In this document: one piece after another, positions 8,696 to 17,911 of the stretch
Layout of the letters: each line of letters opens with the position of its first letter
Numbering within the stretch: the stretch's first letter is position 1
From: Opitutaceae bacterium
Lineage (GTDB): Bacteria > Verrucomicrobiota > Verrucomicrobiia > Opitutales > Opitutaceae
DNA length: 64,000 nt
Direction: 5' to 3'
Assembly (NCBI GenBank): GCA_017994935.1
Contig: JAGOJU010000013.1
Coordinates: 1 to 64,000, forward strand
Notes under the pieces: generated by a model
The model's database searches: none
What the model was told of the DNA's origin: nothing
What the model saw: the letters and a program-made list of their open reading frames with translations, nothing else
Translations under genes and position numbers: made by a program

Positions 8696-9466
8696 TCACT
8701 TCACAGCAGCGGCGGCGTTGACGAGGTCCAGGAAGCTGCGGGCCTCAAGGCTCGCTCCGCCGATCAGGCCGCCATCGATGTCTTTCTGCGCGAGCAGCTC
8801 GGGCGCATTCTGCGGCTTCATTGAGCCGCCGTAGAGAATCCGGATCTTCTGCGCGATCGTTTCACCGAAAAGCTTGCCGAGGAGCGTTCGAATGAACGCG
8901 TGAACCTCCTGCGCCTGCTCGGTCGTCGCGACCTTTCCCGTTCCGATCGCCCAAACTGGCTCGTAGGCGATGACCACACTGGTGGCCATGTCCTTGCCCA
9001 CACCTTCGAGTCCGCCCTCCAGCTGGGTCTGCACGACACGGAGCGTCGAACCCGCCTCGCGCTCACCAAGCGTCTCGCCCACGCAGAGGATGGGCCGGAG
9101 CTGTCCCTTGAGCGATGCAATCACCTTCTGGTTGATGAACGTGTCCGTCTCCTTGAAGTAGGTACGGCGCTCGCTGTGACCGAGGATCACGGAACTCGCA
9201 AAGAAGGCGCGAAGCATGGCGACGGAAATCTCCCCGGTGTAGGCGCCGCTTGCCTCCGGGTGAACATTCTGGGCACCGAGCTTGACGGTCGATCCATCGA
9301 GAACCTTGGCGACCGACTCCAGTGAGGTGTACGGAGGGCACACCACGACATCGACTTCAGTCTGCTTGCCCACGGCGGAGACGATCTCCTGCGCGAGCGT
9401 AACAGCGTCCGCGGAGGTCTTGTTCATCTTCCAGTTTCCAGCGATCAGTTTCTTGCGAGGTGACAT
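8696..9466 (-). CDS. tpiA: Triosephosphate isomerase
   Basis: 256 residues, interconverts dihydroxyacetone phosphate and glyceraldehyde 3-phosphate in glycolysis. The family signature is complete: Lys in AGNWKMN (residues 8-14), His in LGHSERR, catalytic Glu in AYEPVWAIGTG, and the phosphate loops YGGSMKP and GGLIGGAS. Length is usual. Start ATG 9466 is ten bases past the pgk stop, so it is the last gene of a gap-pgk-tpiA operon. The frame continues open upstream through pgk, but only because of GC-rich antiphase coding. Confidence 0.97.
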   Translation of the reverse strand: MSPRKKLIAGNWKMNKTSADAVTLAQEIVSAVGKQTEVDVVVCPPYTSLESVAKVLDGSTVKLGAQNVHPEASGAYTGEISVAMLRAFFASSVILGHSERRTYFKETDTFINQKVIASLKGQLRPILCVGETLGEREAGSTLRVVQTQLEGGLEGVGKDMATSVVIAYEPVWAIGTGKVATTEQAQEVHAFIRTLLGKLFGETIAQKIRILYGGSMKPQNAPELLAQKDIDGGLIGGASLEARSFLDLVNAAAAVK

Positions 9467-9476
9467 GGATGTATTT

Positions 9477-10721
9477 TCAGCTTTCGAGGAACTGCACGCC
9501 GGGAAGGACCTTGCCTTCGAGATATTCGAGGCTGGCGCCGCCCCCTGTTGAACAGTGGGTGACCTTGTCGGCAACCTTGAATTTTTTTGCGGCGGTGGCC
9601 GTATCGCCCCCACCCACCACGGTGATTGCGCCGTTGGCGGTCGCTTCAGCCATCGCCTCGGCCATCGCCCGGGTGGCGGTGGCGAATTTTTCAAATTCGA
9701 ACACGCCCGGAGGTCCATTCCAGACGATGGTCTTTGCGGAGAGGATCGCCTTCCGATACAGCTCGATCGACTTAGGTCCCGCATCGAGCCCCTCCCATCC
9801 GTCAGGAATGCCCATGGAAATGTCTGCCGGCTGTGTATTCGCATCGGGTGCAAACTTGTCGGCGGCAATGAAGTCGATCGGGAAAATCAACTCAACGCCT
9901 CGCGCCTGGGCCTTGATGAGGAGTTCGCCGACCATCTTGGCTCCCTCCGCATCGAAGAGGCTTCCACCGATCTTCATTCCGCGAAGCACCTTGTGGAAGG
10001 TGTAGGCCATGCCGCCGCCGATGATGATCTTGTCCGCCTTCTCGATGAGATTCTTGATGAGAGGAATCTTGTCCGCGATCTTTGCTCCACCGAGGATGGC
10101 GAGCAGCGGGCGCTTCGGATTTTCCAGAACCGAGGAAAATGCCTTGAGCTCGGCCTCCATCAGGAAACCCGCCGCCTTCTGGGGAAGATTCACACCGACG
10201 ATCGAGGAATGCGCACGATGGGCGGTGCCAAAGGCATCGTTCACATAGACATCGCCAAGCTTCGAGAGCGCGGCGCGAAACGCCGTCACCGCCTCCGGCT
10301 TCGCCTTGAAGGTGGAGCCGTCGTCGAGCTTGACCTTGCCCTCCTCCTCGATGTGAAACCGGAGATTCTCCAGAAGCAGCACCTCGCCCGGCTTGAGCGC
10401 GTTCGCGGCCTTTTCCGCCTCCGGCCCGACACAGGTGTTCACGAATGCAACCGGTTTCCCCAGGAGCTTCTGCAATTCTGCGGCGACCGGTTTGAGCGAA
10501 AACTTCTCCACCACCCTCGCGTCAGGCCTGCCGAGATGGCTGGCCAGCACGACCGACGCGCCTTTCTCGATCGCGTACCTGATCGTGGGCAGCGCGGCAA
10601 CGATACGCTGGTTGTTCGTGATCGCACCGGTAACCTTGTCCTGGGGGACATTGAAGTCGACGCGCATGAACACGCGCTTGCCGGCGAGGTCGAGGTCGCG
10701 GATGGTTTTGAACTTGGGCAT
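9477..10721 (-). CDS. pgk: Phosphoglycerate kinase
   Basis: 414 residues; transfers a phosphate from 1,3-bisphosphoglycerate to ADP. Seen: MRVDFNVPQ (substrate-binding, residues 19-27), [22 protein letters not shown], the hinge and nucleotide region [12 protein letters not shown] and [11 protein letters not shown], and the C-terminal [14 protein letters not shown] and [13 protein letters not shown]. All expected domains are full length. ATG 10721 gives the canonical N-terminus. It sits 103 bp downstream of gap and 10 bp upstream of tpiA, in one transcription unit. Confidence 0.97.
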   Translation of the reverse strand: MPKFKTIRDLDLAGKRVFMRVDFNVPQDKVTGAITNNQRIVAALPTIRYAIEKGASVVLASHLGRPDARVVEKFSLKPVAAELQKLLGKPVAFVNTCVGPEAEKAANALKPGEVLLLENLRFHIEEEGKVKLDDGSTFKAKPEAVTAFRAALSKLGDVYVNDAFGTAHRAHSSIVGVNLPQKAAGFLMEAELKAFSSVLENPKRPLLAILGGAKIADKIPLIKNLIEKADKIIIGGGMAYTFHKVLRGMKIGGSLFDAEGAKMVGELLIKAQARGVELIFPIDFIAADKFAPDANTQPADISMGIPDGWEGLDAGPKSIELYRKAILSAKTIVWNGPPGVFEFEKFATATRAMAEAMAEATANGAITVVGGGDTATAAKKFKVADKVTHCSTGGGASLEYLEGKVLPGVQFLES

Positions 10722-10824
10722 GTGAAACCGCTGAAACGTGTGGTCCACCGCCCGCCCGGGCTGCGACGGACCATGCGTCCGTCGCGACTCCGTGGCGGGG
10801 CCGTGGGCTGGATGAAGTTGGCGA

Positions 10825-11886
<1,062 letters not shown>

Positions 11887-12060
11887 CTAGGTGTTGATGA
11901 ACTGTTTGAGTTGGCCCGCGAGTGATGTGGACGCGCGGAGGGTCAACGAAAAGCCCGGATGGCCCAAACGCAAGGGTTTTGGCTGGAAGCACCAAATCCA
12001 TTTCAGCAAGAAACTGGCGTCTATCGTCCAATCGAGAAGCATTCGCCTCTGTCGGCCCAA

Positions 12061-14523
12061 TCAATCCTTCTCGCTCACCCAGAGGCCACAACTGAGGGCT
12101 GGAACAAACAAATTGCGCTCAAGATGCTGCGTCATTCCCTTCTGACCTTCACCATGGAAACGTTCGGTGTCCGCCAGCGCGCGCCAGGCGGGACCGGTGA
12201 ATACGATGTCTCCCAACTCGATGAAAACATCGACCGCGGTCGGATTCACCGCAAACAGGAGACGCGCCGATCCCTGGGAGGAATCAGCATTGTAGAGCGT
12301 GGCCGCAGCCAGCGAGTCGATCGCAAACCAGAACTGGAAAAAGCCATCGCTGACACGCGAGTAATGACGCAGCAGCCTGCCTCTCTTGCTGCGTCGGAAG
12401 GCCACCCATTCCGCAAAATACGCGTGCGTGCCTGGAAACCGGCCGGCCTGGCGGTAGTCCAATGCATTGACGTCCCCGCGCAGGTAGGTGTTCGTCAGTC
12501 CCCGCTTTGAACGGAGAAAATCCTGTCCCTGGGATACCATGGGAATGCCCACCGACATCAGGAGGATCGCAAACATCAGGTGCGAGCGGCGCCTGTCATT
12601 GGCAGTCGGATGGTATCCGTCGAAACCCGCGTTCTCGGTGATGGCATCGATCCAGACCCGATCGTCGTGCGATTCCGTGTAATTGACCGTCTGCGCCGGC
12701 CAGTGCGCAAAGTGCCATGGCGATCCCTTGAGGAAATACTCATAGCTGCCCCGGCTGCCGCCGCCCCGGACAAATTCGCGCATGAAATCCCGGTATCCAT
12801 CATTCCATGACGCCCATCCTGTGTCACGCAGCTGGGCCGCAATATGTCCCCGGAAACTCCATGGCTCGGCAATCAGGATGACGTCCGGTTTGACGGCTTT
12901 CAGTTCCGCCTCGACCTCGCGCAGCAGGCGGATGCCGAGCAATTCCGCAAGATCGAAACGGAAGCCGTCCACCCCGTAGGCCTGGATCAGATGCACACAA
13001 CTGTCGACGATGAGCCTCCGGACCATCGCGGCCTCGGCGCGAGTGTCGTTTCCGCAGCCGCTCCAATTGGCGAGATGTCCGTCGCTGTTCTGGTCGAAAT
13101 AGTAGAGCTTGTCGACGTACATCAGGTGGGCCGGCTCACCCACGTGGTTGAAAACAACATCGAGCAGCACTGCCATTCCGCGCTCGTGAAAGGCCGCAAC
13201 AAGATCCTGAAGTTCCCGCACTCCGGATGCCGTCTCCGGGGAGGTCGAATATCCGAACGCCGGAGCAAAAAAATTCACGGTCATGTAGCCCCAGTGATAT
13301 TCCTCCCGGGTCTTCGCATCGGCCGCCTGGACAGGCTGAAGCTCAACACAGTTGACGCCGAGCCGATCGAGATAGAAGTCCTGGCTCCTCACCCACGCGG
13401 CCAGCCCCGCAAAACCCCGGCGTTCGCCCTTCGTCACGTCGATGGGAGCGAGTTCGACAAGATCGCGCACATGGGCCTCGGCGATGATCAGGTCCTGCCA
13501 GGCAGGCGTACGGAACCGTCCGCGGTTCGCGTTGCCCATCCACTCCTTCGAAAGGACAATTCCGGGTCCCTCACGCGACACGGTCGCCATGGCATACGGG
13601 TCGAGAATGCGGTGTGTGGGATCGAAATGCCCAAAAGAGTCCTGCGGTCCATCAACGTGGTACCAGTAATACCAGCCATGCAGGTCCTGATCCAGAGTGA
13701 GTTCCCAGACGCCCTGCTCCCGCTGATGGAGCTCGTAACGCATCGGCTGGTCCTGCAGCTCCAGTGCATCACAGACGCAGAGCTGCACATATTTCGCCCG
13801 CGGGGCAAACAATCGAAAGACGGACGTCTCGCCGGAAACCGTCACACCCAAAGGCAGCGGCGACTGCATGTGGTAGAAAAATGCCCCTGGCATCAGGGGG
13901 ACCTGTTGGGCCTCGACATGCTCGTCCGCCCAACCCACCCGCCAGACTTTCGAAAGATCGAGCGGGTGCTCGAGTGCAAACTGGAAAAGATGCTGACCCG
14001 TTCGATCCGGATCGACGAGGCGGTTGAGGTTTCCCGAGCCGTCATGCACGGCATTGGGGGCATGCAGCGGAACCTCCAGCCAATGCGCGTCGCCGGTGAC
14101 GAACTTGAACTGCTCCCGCCGATCTGAATAAAAAGCCCGGGAGGCGCCATGCCAGATGTAGACTGCTTCCCCCGCGAGTGTGGCGCGGACCATCTCCCAA
14201 TGCGGATTGCCGATCGCTTCGGCCCAGCCATTGAAATCCCCGGCGAGATAGAGCGTCACATTCTCCGAGGTTGCCGCCTCAGGAACGTCGCTCACCCGGA
14301 CAAAAAAATAGATCTCCTCCTTCCGGTTTACGAAATAACCGCTCTCACAGCCAAAGATGTAGTCCGGCACCCGTGCGACCGATGCCCATTTGGGGGCGCC
14401 ATCCCCAACCAGAACCAGCGGCGGATTGTAGCGCGCCCTCCAATCGTGCGCGAGTTCGACCCTCCCCTCCGTGGAGGTCTCGAGCCAGGCCTTGGAAATC
14501 TTCTTGCTGCGCGGTGGTGACAT
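12061..14523 (-). CDS. GH13 alpha-glucan-active enzyme (pullulanase/debranching-like)
   Basis: 820 residues, no signal peptide, so it probably works on internal glycogen or maltodextrin. An N-terminal immunoglobulin-like E-set domain (VTLYLAGDFNGW) is followed by a CBM48-like one (SVFRLFAPRAKYVQLCV) and the (beta/alpha)8 barrel. The four GH13 regions are present: DVVFNHV, GFRFDLAE (nucleophile Asp), ILIAEPWS (acid/base Glu) and TESHDD (transition-state Asp). YHWGYMTVNFFAP replaces the YNWGYDP of pullulanases, so the subfamily is uncertain: debranching and branching activities are both possible. It stands alone, 189 bp upstream of the glycolytic operon and on the same strand. Confidence 0.85.
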   Translation of the reverse strand: MSPPRSKKISKAWLETSTEGRVELAHDWRARYNPPLVLVGDGAPKWASVARVPDYIFGCESGYFVNRKEEIYFFVRVSDVPEAATSENVTLYLAGDFNGWAEAIGNPHWEMVRATLAGEAVYIWHGASRAFYSDRREQFKFVTGDAHWLEVPLHAPNAVHDGSGNLNRLVDPDRTGQHLFQFALEHPLDLSKVWRVGWADEHVEAQQVPLMPGAFFYHMQSPLPLGVTVSGETSVFRLFAPRAKYVQLCVCDALELQDQPMRYELHQREQGVWELTLDQDLHGWYYWYHVDGPQDSFGHFDPTHRILDPYAMATVSREGPGIVLSKEWMGNANRGRFRTPAWQDLIIAEAHVRDLVELAPIDVTKGERRGFAGLAAWVRSQDFYLDRLGVNCVELQPVQAADAKTREEYHWGYMTVNFFAPAFGYSTSPETASGVRELQDLVAAFHERGMAVLLDVVFNHVGEPAHLMYVDKLYYFDQNSDGHLANWSGCGNDTRAEAAMVRRLIVDSCVHLIQAYGVDGFRFDLAELLGIRLLREVEAELKAVKPDVILIAEPWSFRGHIAAQLRDTGWASWNDGYRDFMREFVRGGGSRGSYEYFLKGSPWHFAHWPAQTVNYTESHDDRVWIDAITENAGFDGYHPTANDRRRSHLMFAILLMSVGIPMVSQGQDFLRSKRGLTNTYLRGDVNALDYRQAGRFPGTHAYFAEWVAFRRSKRGRLLRHYSRVSDGFFQFWFAIDSLAAATLYNADSSQGSARLLFAVNPTAVDVFIELGDIVFTGPAWRALADTERFHGEGQKGMTQHLERNLFVPALSCGLWVSEKD

Positions 14524-14658
14524 GTGGCGGGCGTCTCGGTAGCATCAGGCACAGGGAGGCACGCTCAAGACGCATTTTGCGGGGCCATCTGCCATGGACA
14601 AACCGGCAAAAGCCCCGGAATCGATCCGAAAAGGCCGGTCTCAGGCACGTTTCACCCG

Positions 14659-15114
14659 TCAGAGCGTCCGTCGCTTCGAAGACCGGTTCTCGAACAAGTC
14701 ATCGACAATCGCCTCCACCATCTCGCTGGTGTTCTTGCCGAAAACGGCGCCCCGGCGCAGCACAGAACCGGCAAGCAGTTCGTTCGTTCGCGGATTCCGC
14801 AGCTGCACACGAAGCTCCACAAGACGATTGCCGAAGTTCCACTCCCAGGTGTCCTCGTAGACGAGCACAACATCGACGCCTTTCTCCGGCATGAGTGTCA
14901 GCGGTCCGGCTTCGGCCGTAAAGCCACGCGCCCGCAACGCATCCACAAAACGATCGCGGACATTGTTGTTGTCCGCGAGGCGGCGTTCGACAAAGACGAA
15001 CTTCACCTTTGTGCGATCGAATTGCGCGGCAAAAGCAGCGTTCGAACGGCTGGTGGAACAACCGGTGCCAAGGACCGACGCGACAATGAGGAGGAACGCG
15101 AACACTTTTGTCAT
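14659..15114 (-). CDS. Putative lipoprotein
   Basis: 151 residues beginning MTKVFAFLLIVASVLGTGCS, a lipoprotein-type signal peptide with the cysteine at residue 19 (lipobox LGTGC is acceptable though not ideal). The rest alternates strands and helices (VKFVFVERRLADNNNVRDRF, VDVVLVYEDTWEWNFGNRL) and resembles small periplasmic lipoproteins that sit on membranes. No firm family. ATG 15114 was selected because it begins the signal peptide; the frame is open further upstream but without a signal. Between the HDOD gene and the GH13 gene, same strand. Confidence 0.7.
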   Translation of the reverse strand: MTKVFAFLLIVASVLGTGCSTSRSNAAFAAQFDRTKVKFVFVERRLADNNNVRDRFVDALRARGFTAEAGPLTLMPEKGVDVVLVYEDTWEWNFGNRLVELRVQLRNPRTNELLAGSVLRRGAVFGKNTSEMVEAIVDDLFENRSSKRRTL

Positions 15115-15295
15115 GTGAATGAGGGCTCCCTGACATACGCACCCCATCAAGGGTTTCAAACGCTTTGTTCCAAACCCGCATTCCGATCCCGCGGGCAACC
15201 ACGATTCCGGACGGGCATCGGCAGACCTTGCGACATTCGATGTGCCAGGCGCACGATGGAGCGGGCGACTGCCTCCGCCATTTCCGACAGTAGGG

Positions 15296-16177
15296 CTAGC
15301 CCTCTATCTGCAAGAGCTGGTTCAACTCCATCTCGCGCGACTTCAGATCCTCGGATACTTTTCCCAACCGTTTCAGATCGAGCTTGATCCGCTTCAACCA
15401 CAATTCGTCGGGGGGCGGCACGACGGTGCCTTCCGTCGGCCATGTCGCATCACACAGCCACTTCGCGGCATAGATCACGGTCGCAAGCGAGGCACCGGTT
15501 CCCGCGGCCGGCGGCGAATACTGGTAGCGAATGGCGGACACTACGTCGGCGGGAAAATCCCAGCGTTTCAGCAGAATTCCGCCGACATCCGCATGCGTGA
15601 AACCCATCAGCGCCCGTTCGCTCTGCGTGTATTCCTTCGGAAACGCCTTGGGCGTCATCACGAGGCTCGGGTTGTTGATAAGCGCCCATGAATCGACCGC
15701 AATCATGCCAATGCCATGAAGAAGGCCCAGGGTATAGGCCGTCTCACGATCCTGCCCGCACTGGTCCGCAAGGAGCTCCGCGGCCATGCCGCAGGTGACC
15801 GAACGCCTCCAGAGATCGTCAGGCTCAAGCTGGTAGGTGACCAGGGGCCTCAACAGCACCTGTGAGGTCACGGCATGCATGACCATGGCATACACCTGAT
15901 CGAATCCCACCCGCCCAATACCCTCGCCAACCGAGGTGCATCGGGCGCTGCCTTTGGAATAGTAGGCGCTGTTGGAGACCTGAAGCACACGGGCGGCGAT
16001 GCTCGGCTCGATGCGGATCATCGCCACGACATCAGAAACCGACGAATTGCCATCGCCCAGGAGGTCCTTGAGCCGCGGAAGAACGCGCGGAGCCGAAGGT
16101 ATGTCCTTCGTTTCCTGAACGATACGTTCCGCCGTTACGGCTGCAACTTGTGGTGCGGCAGGAGTATTGGAGACCAT
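15296..16177 (-). CDS. HDOD-domain signalling protein
   Basis: 293 residues. The HDOD pattern is clear: IPSAPRVLPRLKDLL, the helix DVVAMIRIEPSIAARVLQVS with NSAYY, IGRVGFDQVYAMVM, and LGLLHGIGMIAVDSW where the metal-binding HD pair of related phosphohydrolases is replaced by HG. Such proteins act as signalling scaffolds in motility or stress and lack hydrolase activity. No receiver or GGDEF domain is attached. It is divergent from clpP (140 bp between the starts). A role in control of the nearby flagellar genes is only a guess. Confidence 0.85.
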   Translation of the reverse strand: MVSNTPAAPQVAAVTAERIVQETKDIPSAPRVLPRLKDLLGDGNSSVSDVVAMIRIEPSIAARVLQVSNSAYYSKGSARCTSVGEGIGRVGFDQVYAMVMHAVTSQVLLRPLVTYQLEPDDLWRRSVTCGMAAELLADQCGQDRETAYTLGLLHGIGMIAVDSWALINNPSLVMTPKAFPKEYTQSERALMGFTHADVGGILLKRWDFPADVVSAIRYQYSPPAAGTGASLATVIYAAKWLCDATWPTEGTVVPPPDELWLKRIKLDLKRLGKVSEDLKSREMELNQLLQIEG

Positions 16178-16317
16178 GGTTGGGTCCGCATAAAATCGGC
16201 TCCGGACACACCGGCTTGAGATTGAATTTCAGGCTGAAATTCTCAGCGAAACGTTTCCAATACCAATCGGATGGGCGGACTTGCCAACCATCCCAACGCT
16301 CTCAACGTTCGAGGCCT

Positions 16318-16974
16318 ATGCAATTCCACAATTTCCATCCGGCACTCACCGCCCCTGTCCCGCACCTTGACGATGACGAGGATGACGATGACAAGGAATC
16401 GGAAAGCGAAGAAAAGAAGGCCGCCAGCCCTGTCGGCACAATGATCGCCCGGAAGTTCATTGAACAACGGAAGATTTTCCTATGGGGCGCCGTGACCGAT
16501 GCGACGGCCAAGCAGATCACGGAATCGCTCCTGTACCTTGAGGCGATCGGTCCTGGAAAGGAGATCACGTTTTACCTGAACAGCCCCGGGGGCTCGATCA
16601 CGGCTGGAATGGCCATTTACGACACGTTGAAGCTCATTAGTTCGCCCGTGACTGTCGTTGTCACCGGCATGGCCGCTTCCATGGGCTCGATCCTCCTCAG
16701 CGCGGCGCCGAAAGGCCGGCGCCTGCTCTATCCGCACTCCCGCGTCCTGATCCACCAACCCCTCATCAGCGGCCGTTTCAGCGGTCCTGCCACCGACATC
16801 AACATCCAGGCCCAGGAGATGGAAAAGCTCCGTCTCGAGCTCAACCAGATCCTGGCTGCCGCGTCGGGACAGCCGATCGAGAAAATCAATCAGGATACCG
16901 ACCGCGATTTCTACCTCAACGCAAAGGAAGCAATCGCCTACGGTCTCGCAGACCGGATCGTCGACAAGATCTGA
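16318..16974 (+). CDS. clpP: ATP-dependent Clp protease proteolytic subunit
   Basis: 218 residues. The serine protease triad is intact: Ser in GMAASMGS, His in RVLIHQPL and Asp in DTDRDF. LNSPGGSITAGMAIYDTL forms the substrate-binding strand. The protein works as a tetradecamer with ClpX or ClpA. The N-terminus carries an unusual acidic stretch (HLDDDEDDDDKESESEE, about residues 16-32) before the usual FIEQRKIFLWG start of mature ClpP, which may be a propeptide. ATG 16318 has GAGG seven bases upstream. No clpX follows; a hairpin terminator does. Confidence 0.93.
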   Translation: MQFHNFHPALTAPVPHLDDDEDDDDKESESEEKKAASPVGTMIARKFIEQRKIFLWGAVTDATAKQITESLLYLEAIGPGKEITFYLNSPGGSITAGMAIYDTLKLISSPVTVVVTGMAASMGSILLSAAPKGRRLLYPHSRVLIHQPLISGRFSGPATDINIQAQEMEKLRLELNQILAAASGQPIEKINQDTDRDFYLNAKEAIAYGLADRIVDKI

Positions 16975-17014
16975 GGTCGCCGCCGGCTCGGCCGGATGTT
17001 CCTTGCACTTTCAA

Positions 17015-17049
17015 TGCCCGCACTCGAACTGGTGCGGGCATTTTCTTTT
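17015..17049 (+). terminator. Rho-independent terminator of clpP
   Basis: TGCCCGCAC (17015-17023) pairs with GTGCGGGCA (17032-17040) around an 8-base loop, followed by TTTTCTTTT. It lies 40 bp after the clpP stop and 34 bp before the end of the convergent cysH gene. Confidence 0.85.
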
Positions 17050-17082
17050 GGGCGTCTTTATTCGCCCAATCGGGCAACCGTT

Positions 17083-17817
17083 TCAGATCTGAAAATCCGC
17101 CCGTGCACCCGGCTCGTGCAGGCCGCATTCTCGTGTCAAACCGCCGAATCGCGTCTGCTCCTCGGTCATCCCCGGCTCCAGCCGCGAGGTGCTATGGGTG
17201 TCGCCCACCGAAACATAGCCCTGTTCCCAAAGCGGATGATAGGGCAAGGCGTGTTCAGTGAGGTAACGATGGATCCGACGGTTGTCCCAATCCACGATCG
17301 GATGGATCTTGGTCACGCGATTCTGAATCTGGACGGCCTTCAGCCGTTCCCTGCTTGAGGACTGCACCCGCCGCAGGCCCGCCAGCCATGCCGTGGCACC
17401 GAGTTCGCGCATCGCACGGTCCATTGGCTCGATCTTGTTGATCAGATTGTAACGCTTGAGACCCTCCAGTCCCATTTCCCATTGCCGGCCAAACAGCGAC
17501 TCCTGACGCGCCGCAGTCATGGCCGGGGCGAATGACTTGAGGTTGAGCGACAGCCTCTCCGTCAACTCTTGCGCAAACCGGTAGGTCTCTGGAAACAGAT
17601 AGCCCGTATCGATAAAAACGACCGGAATTGAAGGGGCGATGCGGGTGACAAGATGCAGCATCACCGCAGACTGGATCCCAAAACTGGTGGTCATCACGAC
17701 CCGGCCTTCAAACTCGCGTAACGCCCACTGCACCCGTTCCTCCGCTGAAACCTCTTCAAGGTCGCGAGGAGCGGCAGCCACATGAGGCACTTCGAGAGCA
17801 ATACTCATTGCGGCCAA
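17083..17817 (-). CDS. cysH: Phosphoadenosine phosphosulfate reductase
   Basis: 244 residues. Thioredoxin-dependent reduction of PAPS to sulfite in assimilatory sulfate reduction. The PP-loop is [14 protein letters not shown], then [39 protein letters not shown] and [11 protein letters not shown]; the active cysteine is in ECGLH near the C-terminus. The CC...CxxC iron-sulfur ligands of APS reductases are absent, so PAPS is the likely substrate. It stands alone; other sulfate genes are not in this window. The short upstream region contains two palindromes. Internal ATG 17808 is an alternative start. Confidence 0.92.
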   Translation of the reverse strand: MAAMSIALEVPHVAAAPRDLEEVSAEERVQWALREFEGRVVMTTSFGIQSAVMLHLVTRIAPSIPVVFIDTGYLFPETYRFAQELTERLSLNLKSFAPAMTAARQESLFGRQWEMGLEGLKRYNLINKIEPMDRAMRELGATAWLAGLRRVQSSSRERLKAVQIQNRVTKIHPIVDWDNRRIHRYLTEHALPYHPLWEQGYVSVGDTHSTSRLEPGMTEEQTRFGGLTRECGLHEPGARADFQI

Positions 17818-17911
17818 ACCTATGTTTATTGGGTCATTTAGTAAACTCTGAAATCAGGCGCCTCTCAGGCGATATCATATCATACTTGTATGCAATTGGT
17901 TAAACCGACAC
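17818..17911 (-). promoter_or_regulatory. cysH upstream region with palindromes
   Basis: AT-rich 94 bp containing a perfect palindrome CATACTTGTATG at 17881-17892 (with one-base symmetry around TT) next to repeated ATATCATATC, and a second inverted unit around CAGGCGCCTCTCAGGCG at 17857-17873. They could be operators for sulfur control. No named regulator site was recognised. Confidence 0.35.

Noticed and set aside
12844..14127. 427-codon plus-strand frame over the GH13 gene
   Set aside because: Antisense shadow; no start, motif or neighbour supports it.
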